Source: Alphaproteobacteria bacterium UBA2964
GTDB taxonomy: Bacteria; Pseudomonadota; Alphaproteobacteria; MPNO01; UBA2964
Direction of reading: 5' to 3'
DNA length: 14,640 nucleotides
Assembly: GCA_002348425.1 (NCBI GenBank)
Contig: DEBE01000073.1
Location: forward strand, 1 to 14,640
Shown here: in pieces, positions 1-6,461 of the stretch
How the letters are laid out: every line of letters starts with the position of its first letter
Position numbering within the stretch: position 1 is the first letter of the stretch
The notes under the pieces: generated by a model
What the model was told of the DNA's origin: nothing
Seen by the model: only the letters and a program-made list of their open reading frames with translations
The model's database searches: none
Made by a program: the position numbers and the translations under genes

Positions 1-786
1 GCAAGAACAATAATTATCCCACATGGCCAATTCGCCTTCTGTCCATGAGTGTTCGTAATAATTATTTTTTGATTCGCTGATGGTGTAGAGTTCTTCTAAA
101 ATTGCATTGCTTTCGTCGCGGGGTATTCCATCTATTCTAGCTGTCATTAGCCTGTTAACATAGAGAGCGATGCGGCCTGTTTCCGGGTGGCGTACAAAAA
201 TTGGCTGTGACAGATTGTGGATACCCGTCAAGTCCCCATCAATATCGACTGTTTGTGTCATGTGATAATCATAAACCTGCAATGCTGTGCGCCCATTCAA
301 TTCTTTCTTTAATTTATCGGGTATTAGGTCGTAGGCACGATACATATTAGAAAAACGTGTATTGCCACCAGTTGACGGTATATCTATTGCGTAAAGCATT
401 GTACCCTTGTGAGGTTTCGGCATGTAACACATATCATGATGAAAATACATTTCGCCGTCTGGCAAAGAGCCCACATAACGTCCTTTGTCGTCTTTAACAT
501 TAGTAATTAGCATAATACCGTCGTTATAATTTGCACCTTCTGGCCTTTGTTCAGGACGGCGCGAACGTGTTCCTGTATCGCCAAAGTGTTTTGCAAAATT
601 TAACTGTTGACTTTGTGAGAGGTCTTGGTCAGGAAAAATTAAAACAATGTATTTATGCCATGCTTGAGTTAAGGTCTCGACAGTTGGAGCGTCGAGTGGC
701 TTACTAAGGTCCGCACCTGTTACCTTAGCGCCTAATACATCTGAGAGAGGTGTAATGGTAATGTTTGATTGAAGAATGCTTGTCAT
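1..786 (-). CDS. TauD/TfdA-family Fe(II)/2-oxoglutarate dioxygenase (C-terminus beyond window)
   Basis: The minus-strand frame is open from an ATG at 786 to the window edge, giving 262 residues; the family is usually 270-300 long, so only a short C-terminal piece is missing. The iron-binding HxD motif is seen in FHHDMCYMPKP (H116, D118), followed by the family signature STGGNTRFSNMYRAYDLIP near residues 138-156. The frame ends in WDNYCSC (256-262). Family members have the distal iron His about seven residues after this Trp, so it should be the first or second codon outside the window. Members couple 2-oxoglutarate decarboxylation to hydroxylation of substrates such as taurine, sulfonates or aryloxyacetates in the cytoplasm; the substrate here is unknown. 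ATG 786 is preferred because AGGA lies 10 bases upstream; an in-frame GTG two codons earlier is too close to it. The usual WDNR arginine is Tyr here. Confidence 0.88.
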   Translation of the reverse strand, partial: MTSILQSNITITPLSDVLGAKVTGADLSKPLDAPTVETLTQAWHKYIVLIFPDQDLSQSQQLNFAKHFGDTGTRSRRPEQRPEGANYNDGIMLITNVKDDKGRYVGSLPDGEMYFHHDMCYMPKPHKGTMLYAIDIPSTGGNTRFSNMYRAYDLIPDKLKKELNGRTALQVYDYHMTQTVDIDGDLTGIHNLSQPIFVRHPETGRIALYVNRLMTARIDGIPRDESNAILEELYTISESKNNYYEHSWTEGELAMWDNYCSC

Positions 787-819
787 TTTCACAATGTCCT
801 GTTTACCCCTAATTCCGAT

Positions 820-849
820 ATTATAGCTGTGTGCCTGAGGGTTTGCCAG
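820..849 (-). promoter_or_regulatory. Putative sigma70-type promoter of the TauD-like gene
   Basis: On the minus strand a perfect TATAAT (825-820) lies 18 bases downstream of CTGGCA (849-844, 4 of 6 matches to TTGACA). The -10 box ends about 33 bases before the ATG at 786, a normal leader length. Seen in sequence; activity is inferred. Confidence 0.4.
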
Positions 850-905
850 CCATTGTAAATGAATTGTTTTCAGGGATTTCAAGCATGTAATTTGGTAAAT
901 TAGAA

Positions 906-1631
906 ATGATAGACCTAACATCGGAAACCGATTATCAACTTTTGGGAATCATAAATTGGCTACGGGATAAAAGTGAGCAACAGGATGTGATTGGAGAAGT
1001 TTACGATTTCGTCGCTCTCCTAAAGGGTATCAAGCCTGTGTTCCTTCTTGGACGTACCCCCATGCCTGAAGAACTTATTGAAAAAATTTTGAAGTTAGCT
1101 TTAGATCTCAAACTTTTTGTTATAGAGGGTTGTCTATGGGACGCGACTGCATATGGCCAGTTCCCGAAATGGTATACGGAGTATTGCCGCGGACAAATTT
1201 CTGAATTTAAGGCGTGGTATATTTGCAAAGAAGAGAAATTTGCAATGTCTATTAAAAAAATAAATGATTTAGATGGTATACTTTCAATGGATGAAGAAGC
1301 GCGTTTGTTGGGTTATCCGGTTTGTTGTGTGAATGCCCATTATAAACGGGCTCACCGATATCATAGAGGAAGCCTGTCTATCCTGAAGCGGTTGGCAAAA
1401 GGTAACGAACAAGTGATGCGGGCATTAGCAATGGGGAATGCTCAGCTAGCTCCACAAACAAATGAGGAAATCGAGGATTTCGATTTTGCTTTTCAAATCC
1501 ACACACCCCATTTAGGAAGTTGGAATATGTGTGACGAATGTAAGAACGGAATTAACTCATCTTCTAATGAATTGGAAAAAAAATATTCAGGTGTCATAGA
1601 GATGTTTCTGAAACTCAATCCTATGCAGTAG
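906..1631 (+). CDS. Cysteine-containing protein with LGYPxCC motif (DUF483-like), function unknown
   Basis: This is a 241-residue soluble protein with no signal peptide or membrane segment. Its most distinctive stretch is EEARLLGYPVCCVNAHY (residues 130-146), which resembles the LGYPxCC core I associate with DUF483-type proteins; a second pair, CDEC, lies at 209-212 after HTPHLGSWN. The CC and CxxC pairs plus nearby histidines (H145, H150, H153, H199, H202) could form a metal site, but this is inference. Three more cysteines lie at 76, 94 and 107. ATG 906 is the only good start, because an in-frame TAA sits at 888-890 just upstream; the ribosome-binding site is weak (GGTAAAT). It is divergent from the TauD-like gene and overlaps the methyltransferase gene tail to tail by 11 bp. 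I assign no function. Confidence 0.75.
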   Translation: MIDLTSETDYQLLGIINWLRDKSEQQDVIGEVYDFVALLKGIKPVFLLGRTPMPEELIEKILKLALDLKLFVIEGCLWDATAYGQFPKWYTEYCRGQISEFKAWYICKEEKFAMSIKKINDLDGILSMDEEARLLGYPVCCVNAHYKRAHRYHRGSLSILKRLAKGNEQVMRALAMGNAQLAPQTNEEIEDFDFAFQIHTPHLGSWNMCDECKNGINSSSNELEKKYSGVIEMFLKLNPMQ

Positions 1632-2433
1632 CTAGTGCTAAATTTGCAGTGGTAATAACGCGAAGTCCTTTGTTTGGATCAACAAACTCTGTCAAAGATT
1701 TAGTTACTTCTGCTTTCAATTTTTTCAGACCGGATGAATCTAATTGCTCTAGGGCATGCCTAGAAGACGGACCTCCTGCGGCTAAAGATTCTATAAAATG
1801 TTCTGCCGAATTAAAATAACTGTCCATTTGTTTCCGCACTACCGAAATATCACGAAACCCGGCTTTTTGAATAAGGTCACCAATAAGTATCGGGTCGCCA
1901 AATGAAAAAGGATGTGTGACTGCCTTTGAGGCCACGCCGTTATTTTCTAATGCTTTGGCAATTGCTTCGTGCGCCGGATTTTTGTTTTTAGGACAGTAGA
2001 TCGTAAGTGCTAGCTTTCCCCCTTGTTTTAAAACTCTCTTCATTTCTTTCAAACCCTTATCTTTATCCGGGAGAAATTGCAGTAGTTGATTGCCGGCCAC
2101 TATGTTAAAAGACTGATCCTTATATGGCATGTCTGTTACGTCGCCTTTTTGCCAATCGATCTCATTGTTTTTGTCAAGCATTTGAGCAAACGCAATCATC
2201 CCCTCATTTAGATCAATTGCAGATACTGATCCAAATTTTCCAACAATAGATTTAGCATATCGCGCTGCTGCTCCACTACCGCAGCCAACATCTAGCAAAC
2301 TGTCACCGACTTTTGCTTCTGCATGGTTGACCATTACCTTTGACCAGGGCCCAAATATAGTTGGCACTAAAAATTTTTCGAATGCTTCTGCAGCAGAAGT
2401 ATCTATTTCGCTTGCGTCAGAATTATAAACCAT
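1621..2433 (-). CDS. Class I SAM-dependent methyltransferase (UbiE/Methyltransf_11-like)
   Basis: The 270-residue protein has a Rossmann-fold methyltransferase core: motif I LLDVGCGSG (46-54) binds SAM, the acidic ribose-binding residue is in SAIDLNEGM (D74), the adenine-contact region is KGDVTDMPYKDQSFN (96-110), and motif III is RVLKQGGKLALTIYC (133-147). The layout resembles UbiE/COQ5 and small-molecule methyltransferases, but the extended C-terminal part (about 150-270) is not diagnostic. The substrate is unknown. AGAGA lies upstream of ATG 2433. It is the last gene of the minus-strand series after the DapA-like gene, with an 89-bp gap carrying a GC-rich inverted repeat. It may therefore be partly co-transcribed with the catabolic genes or expressed separately. 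Confidence 0.85.
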   Translation of the reverse strand: MVYNSDASEIDTSAAEAFEKFLVPTIFGPWSKVMVNHAEAKVGDSLLDVGCGSGAAARYAKSIVGKFGSVSAIDLNEGMIAFAQMLDKNNEIDWQKGDVTDMPYKDQSFNIVAGNQLLQFLPDKDKGLKEMKRVLKQGGKLALTIYCPKNKNPAHEAIAKALENNGVASKAVTHPFSFGDPILIGDLIQKAGFRDISVVRKQMDSYFNSAEHFIESLAAGGPSSRHALEQLDSSGLKKLKAEVTKSLTEFVDPNKGLRVITTANLALATA

Positions 2434-2479
2434 AAAAAAATCTCTATCGATTTAGTTGACACTATCCCAAACTCTTTCG

Positions 2480-2532
2480 GGCGGCCCTAATCACAATGAT
2501 AGAACGAAGTCAGTGTAAAATATTAGGCCGCC
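2480..2532. repeat. GC-rich inverted repeat spanning the DapA-like stop codon
   Basis: GGCGGCCCTAA (2480-2490) is complementary to TTAGGCCGCC (2523-2532) apart from one bulged base, giving a stem of about 10 bp with a 32-base loop. The right arm includes the stop codon of the DapA-like gene. No T-run follows on the minus strand, so it is not a classical intrinsic terminator. It could protect the 3' end of the upstream mRNA or separate expression of the methyltransferase. Confidence 0.4.
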
Positions 2533-3449
2533 TTCTTACGTGAATTTTTTTTCAGCAATCCAGCTCTCTTCATGACGCCATTTAGTCTTTTTTCCAAATC
2601 TTTGGATGCTGGCATCATCGGAAGCCGGTGTTCATTTTTTGGCATAATACCAAGCTTTTTCATCATATATTTCATAGGAGTTGGGTTGGTGTCAAAAAAT
2701 ACTGCTTGGTTAATTTCAAAAAGATCATAATGAATTTTTTGGGCGGCCTTCATATTTCCTTTCCATACCTGCTCGCACATCCGGGCGAGTTGTCTTGGCA
2801 TTAAATTCCCTACAGCGTTCATCAGCCCGCAAGCACCAACTGTCATCATTGGGTACGACAAGTCCTCAAGACCTACAAAGATACGGAAGTCTTTTCCAAA
2901 ATGATCAATACACTTTGAGACAAATCCAAGGTCATCAACCGCGTGTTTCATCCCTACAAAGTTAGGACAGTTTTTACTTATTTGATCAAGTGTATCTAAG
3001 GTAACAGAAACGGCAGCACGTCCGGGAATATGGTAAATCATCCAAGGAAGTTTTGTTCTTTTGCCGATTTCGCTGTAGTAAGCGATGAGCCCGCTTTGAG
3101 GGGGACGAATATAATATGGGGTTACAATCAACAAAGCGTTAGCGCCCGCTTTATCAGCGTGCTCTGTTAATATAGCAGTTTCTGCTAGGCTCTGTGAGCC
3201 GGTGGCTGCTACAATGGGAATTTTACCATCGGCAGCTTCGATAGCGACGTCTACAATTCGGTTGCGTTCTTCAATAGTAAGCGTGGAAGGTTCAGAAGTG
3301 GTGCCATTTACAAGGATACCGTGCGAACCATTTTTGATTTGGAATTCTACTAATCCTGCATAAGCATCATAATCTATACGATTATTCCTAATAGGTGTGA
3401 TTAGTGGTGGTATAGAGCCTTTTAAAAAAGATTTTGGTAAATGCATCAT
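2523..3449 (-). CDS. DapA-superfamily (dihydrodipicolinate synthase/N-acetylneuraminate lyase) aldolase or hydratase
   Basis: From ATG 3449 this is 308 residues, the normal length for this TIM-barrel class I aldolase superfamily. Visible landmarks are the pyruvate carboxylate loop GTTSEPSTLT (49-58), TPYY (110-113), the catalytic Tyr in YHIPGR (Y139, R144) and the Schiff-base lysine in FVGMKHA (K168). The spacing matches E. coli DapA (T44/T45, Y133, R138, K161). Members form or split C-C bonds through a pyruvate imine; besides lysine biosynthesis, the superfamily includes hydratase-aldolases of aromatic catabolism. Its place 4 bp after a ring-cleavage-type bicupin favours a catabolic role, but this is inference. 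A GTG start at 3509 would extend it by 20 residues and overlap the cupin gene by 56 bp, so 3449 (tandem ATG ATG) is preferred. The ribosome-binding site is weak, suggesting coupling to the upstream gene. Confidence 0.88.
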   Translation of the reverse strand: MMHLPKSFLKGSIPPLITPIRNNRIDYDAYAGLVEFQIKNGSHGILVNGTTSEPSTLTIEERNRIVDVAIEAADGKIPIVAATGSQSLAETAILTEHADKAGANALLIVTPYYIRPPQSGLIAYYSEIGKRTKLPWMIYHIPGRAAVSVTLDTLDQISKNCPNFVGMKHAVDDLGFVSKCIDHFGKDFRIFVGLEDLSYPMMTVGACGLMNAVGNLMPRQLARMCEQVWKGNMKAAQKIHYDLFEINQAVFFDTNPTPMKYMMKKLGIMPKNEHRLPMMPASKDLEKRLNGVMKRAGLLKKNSRKKAA

Positions 3450-3453
3450 TGGC

Positions 3454-4572
3454 TTAACTCGCAATTTTAGCTCGATTGGTGTCAAAACCCGTTTCTGTTC
3501 CAAGAACACTCCAAGGCTTCTTTAAGTCTTCTTGCCACAACAGAGATTCCATTACGATATTTAGTGGCTGATCTTGTATCGTTAACTCATAGATTGGGTC
3601 AGTACCGGTACTGGCATGATTGTGAACGCCCCAGCCCGGAGCAGTAAGTAGTAAATCACCAGACTGCCACTCGTAGACCTTACCCTCGACGGTTGAACGT
3701 CCTTCTCCTTGAAAAATATAGTTCATGGCCGCAGATACGTGGCGGTGCGGTTTATCTACAATACCGGGCGGACGAATTGTAATTGTAGCAAAAAAATTGG
3801 GTGTTGTACCGTTAGTGCGGCCGGTCATCGGGTTCCATAAAAGGTAAAGACGACGCCCCACGTAGTCGGAGCCAAGTGCTGTTAGTTTATCGAGTTCTGC
3901 TTTGACTTTTTTCCATGGCCAATGCAGCGCGTGAGACTGAATGGACTCGGGAGCTATCAGAATTTCATAGGGCATAAGCCATGCACCGTCATCAGTCAGT
4001 TCAAATGTACCATAAGGACTTTTTCGCCGCGGGTCGTCTTCAGCAATTTCTCTTTCTTTTTCTTCCTCTACTATTTGAACATCTGCCTGGGGGTCCTCTT
4101 CAACTATATGAACGTTCATTTTCTCCAGAAGGGGGGCGTTGGTGTATGTCAATCGAACTTGTAATTCATCAGTATCATTGACGTGTATGTAAGTTTGCAT
4201 TGATGGAAAATTGAAAACATCAAATTGCTCAAAATCTATTCTTTTGCCGCCGACGACCGAGTGACCTGCTCCCTGAATGCAGAAATTAACCTGTGTTGAG
4301 TTGTGACGAATAGGACGGGTTTGTTCACCGGGGTTAAGTACTTCAAGAATTGGTCGAATCCCCGGTGCTAAACCCAGCCCAGCGCCGAGCTTGTGTGAGT
4401 CTGGGTGAACAATCCAGCTTTGCCGACGGCCATTGTTCGGTGTCGGCATGTTTGATAATCTTTCAATTTCCCCATCAAAGTCGGATTTTTTAACGATGGC
4501 TGGCTCCCATAATTCAGGAGAGGCCTCTGTCGTACCTGACTTATCTATAAAAATACCTTTTTGCTCGGCCAT
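3454..4572 (-). CDS. Bicupin ring-cleavage-type dioxygenase (gentisate 1,2-dioxygenase-like)
   Basis: The 372-residue protein has two cupin domains. The C-terminal one carries the clear metal motif PHRHVSAAMNYIFQGEG (275-291; H276, H278) followed by LTAPGWGVHNH (309-319; H317 or H319). This pattern is close to the signature of the gentisate, salicylate and 1-hydroxy-2-naphthoate dioxygenase family, which open an aromatic ring next to a carboxylate using non-haem Fe(II). The N-terminal cupin (about 75-135) has a single His in the first motif (RHNSTQVNF, H90) and H130 in the second, so its metal site looks degenerate. A charged linker, rich in Glu and Asp, lies at about 156-185. Length fits the family. 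ATG 4572 is set by a strong Shine-Dalgarno sequence 7 bases upstream. It leads the cupin-DapA pair and lies 253 bp after UbiD. Substrate unknown. Confidence 0.82.
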   Translation of the reverse strand: MAEQKGIFIDKSGTTEASPELWEPAIVKKSDFDGEIERLSNMPTPNNGRRQSWIVHPDSHKLGAGLGLAPGIRPILEVLNPGEQTRPIRHNSTQVNFCIQGAGHSVVGGKRIDFEQFDVFNFPSMQTYIHVNDTDELQVRLTYTNAPLLEKMNVHIVEEDPQADVQIVEEEKEREIAEDDPRRKSPYGTFELTDDGAWLMPYEILIAPESIQSHALHWPWKKVKAELDKLTALGSDYVGRRLYLLWNPMTGRTNGTTPNFFATITIRPPGIVDKPHRHVSAAMNYIFQGEGRSTVEGKVYEWQSGDLLLTAPGWGVHNHASTGTDPIYELTIQDQPLNIVMESLLWQEDLKKPWSVLGTETGFDTNRAKIAS

Positions 4573-4579
4573 GACCGTT

Positions 4580-4586
4580 CTCCTTT
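4580..4586 (-). promoter_or_regulatory. Strong Shine-Dalgarno of the bicupin gene
   Basis: AAAGGAG on the minus strand (4586-4580) lies 7 bases before ATG 4572. It is the strongest ribosome-binding site in the window and fixes this start. Confidence 0.7.
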
Positions 4587-4694
4587 AATGACATTCAACT
4601 CCCAAACATTTTGAGATCTGAGTTTAGTTTTTTTACCTTCTGTTCGGCTCAGAGATAAAAACATTTACTACTTGAATACTTTATTTTTTATCGG

Positions 4695-4719
4695 CATTAA
4701 AGACCATTTTAATGTCTTT
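4695..4719. promoter_or_regulatory. Two overlapping palindromes between UbiD and bicupin genes (candidate operator)
   Basis: CATTAAA (4695-4701) and TTTAATG (4708-4714) form a perfect 7-bp inverted repeat with a 6-base spacer. AAAGAC (4699-4704) and GTCTTT (4714-4719) form a second, overlapping 6-bp one. They lie about 125-150 bases upstream of the bicupin start in an AT-rich spacer. No T-run follows on the minus strand, so a terminator is unlikely; a protein-binding site is possible. Confidence 0.3.
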
Positions 4720-4829
4720 TATTCTGCTCGGTTTAATTTATTTTTTAATTCCCTGACGTTGTTAGCGATAAAGAATTGATTGATGCCTAATATATCTCCG
4801 GTTTTTGCGCACCTGAAAATACTTGTCAT
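4719..4829 (-). CDS. Possible 36-residue small ORF coupled to UbiD by ATGA overlap
   Basis: An ATG at 4829-4827 overlaps the UbiD stop codon (TGA 4828-4826) in the arrangement ATGA, often seen with translational coupling. The frame runs 36 codons to TAA at 4721-4719, starting MTSIFRCAKT and ending with a charged, Lys/Arg/Asn-rich helix-like tail. It fills nearly half of the 253-bp gap. No family is recognised, no Shine-Dalgarno of its own is visible, and a 36-codon frame can occur by chance, so this is tentative. Confidence 0.2.
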   Translation of the reverse strand: MTSIFRCAKTGDILGINQFFIANNVRELKNKLNRAE

Positions 4830-6229
4830 GGTAAAAAATCCTCAATTTTAACGGAGTAATAGTTCTTTGGCATTGCACGATCAAAACGTGCTTTATCTTT
4901 TAACCTTGCGCTCCAAGGTTTAGTAGCATCAATTGCAACCTTAGTACCAATTCTATACATCGGGCTCATACCGGGAACAATGTCTGAGACATTATCGAGT
5001 GACCAGATCCGAGTATTATTAATTTTGGAGACATCCTTAGCGGCATCAACTCGGGTCGTCAGGGACCAGAATATTTGGTTAAGATTGGCGATATCCATAT
5101 CGTCATCAATCGCTATGGCGAGTTTTGGATGAAGGTAGGGGCTCGATAGTGCGGCCATTAATGCTGTTTTAGCCTGACCTGCGCTTTTTGGTCTGATCTT
5201 TATAATTACGGCCATAAGACCCGACACACCAAGGCACCTTACATCTGAAAGATCCATTCCTCCTTCGACCTTGGAAAGGTGCTCAAACAAGGCGGCCTCA
5301 ATGCATGTACCCGTGATTGACTGAGGGTCAGTCATGGGTGCCCCGGAGTGCATTCCATAAAATATAGGATCCTTTCTATGGGTGATAGCTTTGACTACGA
5401 ATACTTCTGTTGAACCTTCTTCTGCATATCCTCCTGTTACTTCCCCGAAAGGACCTTCTTCAGTCATCTCATCAGGTAAGATTTCTCCTTCTATAATTAA
5501 TTCAGCGTCAGCCGGCACTTCCAGGTCACTTGTCTCGCATTTTACTAATCGGACCGGGTCCTCTAACAAACCTCCAGCTAAAGATAATTCATCGATCCCA
5601 TAGCGAGTTGTGAAGCCTCCTGCATACAAAATAGCGGGATGTACACCAATCACCATTGCAACTGGCATCGGTTGAGTAAGGGCTTGGTACTTTTGATAAG
5701 TCCTCAAAGCGTGACGGGGACATATTAAAAACCCACTACGATCTGGTCCTAAAATCTGCTGTCGATGATATGACATGTTTCGAGTCCCTGTTTCTGGATC
5801 TTTGATCACAGCCATACCGGCAGCTATGTAGGGGCCGGGATCATTTTCAGAGGTCCACATGGCAGGAAGTTTGGTTAAGTCAGCGTCATCTCCAGTGAGA
5901 ATTATGTCTTTTACGGGCGCTTCGTTTGCCTCAATTAAAACTGGTTCTAAGGGTTCTTTAATACGCTGAACTACGGTGGGTATCACTTCATCTTCTGATA
6001 CGCCTAGACCAATAGCCCATTTACGACGGTCCGTGATAACCTGGCTGGCTATTCGCCAACCAGGAAAACCAACAATGTTAGTAAACAGGGTTGACTTTCC
6101 GAATTGGTCATAAGTTTTCCAACCAATAGCTGAAATATTATCGGTTGGACTCGCTGGTTTCTCTACACGAACGAGCTCACCTTGCTGCTCAAGATTCTGA
6201 ACATGGCCACGAAATGATTGGTCGCGCAT
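4826..6229 (-). CDS. UbiD-family prenylated-FMN-dependent decarboxylase
   Basis: The 467-residue protein matches UbiD/Fdc1-type (de)carboxylases, which remove CO2 from aromatic or alpha,beta-unsaturated acids. The catalytic Arg is in NMSYHRQQ (N151 as metal ligand, R156); the His ligand is in CPRH (H173) and the Glu ligand in IIEGEI (probably E247). The paired acids lie in EEGPFGE (E258 and E263, five apart as in Fdc1 E277/E282), so the E-R-E triad appears intact. The cofactor is made by UbiX, which is not in this window. The protein has no signal peptide and should be cytoplasmic. ATG 6229 is preceded by AGGGTGA about 8 bases upstream. The gene is divergent from the aminotransferase and precedes the bicupin-DapA pair on the same strand. 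Ubiquinone biosynthesis is unlikely because no ubi genes are nearby; a catabolic role is inferred. Confidence 0.92.
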   Translation of the reverse strand: MRDQSFRGHVQNLEQQGELVRVEKPASPTDNISAIGWKTYDQFGKSTLFTNIVGFPGWRIASQVITDRRKWAIGLGVSEDEVIPTVVQRIKEPLEPVLIEANEAPVKDIILTGDDADLTKLPAMWTSENDPGPYIAAGMAVIKDPETGTRNMSYHRQQILGPDRSGFLICPRHALRTYQKYQALTQPMPVAMVIGVHPAILYAGGFTTRYGIDELSLAGGLLEDPVRLVKCETSDLEVPADAELIIEGEILPDEMTEEGPFGEVTGGYAEEGSTEVFVVKAITHRKDPIFYGMHSGAPMTDPQSITGTCIEAALFEHLSKVEGGMDLSDVRCLGVSGLMAVIIKIRPKSAGQAKTALMAALSSPYLHPKLAIAIDDDMDIANLNQIFWSLTTRVDAAKDVSKINNTRIWSLDNVSDIVPGMSPMYRIGTKVAIDATKPWSARLKDKARFDRAMPKNYYSVKIEDFLP

Positions 6230-6257
6230 TACAGTGTCACCCTAGTTAAGAAAAAAG

Positions 6258-6301
6258 ATTATCTTTATCTTGCTGAGTAGAACAAACGAGTGCAACTGCA
6301 C
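6258..6301 (-). promoter_or_regulatory. Putative UbiD promoter with upstream palindrome
   Basis: On the minus strand GATAAT (6263-6258, 5 of 6 to consensus) lies 16 bases after TTGTTC (6285-6280, 3 of 6). The -10 box ends 28 bases before the UbiD ATG. Immediately upstream of the -35 box is an inverted repeat GTGCA-AC-TGCAC (6290-6301), a possible activator or repressor site. The rest of the 232-bp divergent spacer is very AT-rich; I see no convincing paired -35/-10 for the aminotransferase, although TATACT occurs at 6418-6423. Confidence 0.3.
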
Positions 6302-6461
6302 GTGTCTGTTCTCTTGATGGTATTGACGATTATTTTTTGAATACATTTTGTTTTTTTTGTAGATCTTTTTTACCTAATTAAAATATATAGATAGCCAACC
6401 ATTTTCTATATCAGTTTTATACTCTAAAATAATATTTTTTCTGAAAGAGAAAGATATCTAA

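Noticed and set aside
3450..3509. Alternative GTG start extending the DapA-like protein by 20 residues
   Set aside because: It would overlap the bicupin gene by 56 bp, and the extra residues do not resemble the family N-terminus; the tandem ATG at 3449 gives the standard length.
4587..4660. Possible hairpins such as AACTC/GAGTT and CTGAG/CTCAG upstream of the bicupin
   Set aside because: Arms are only 5 bp with long loops and no T-run; expected by chance in this sequence.
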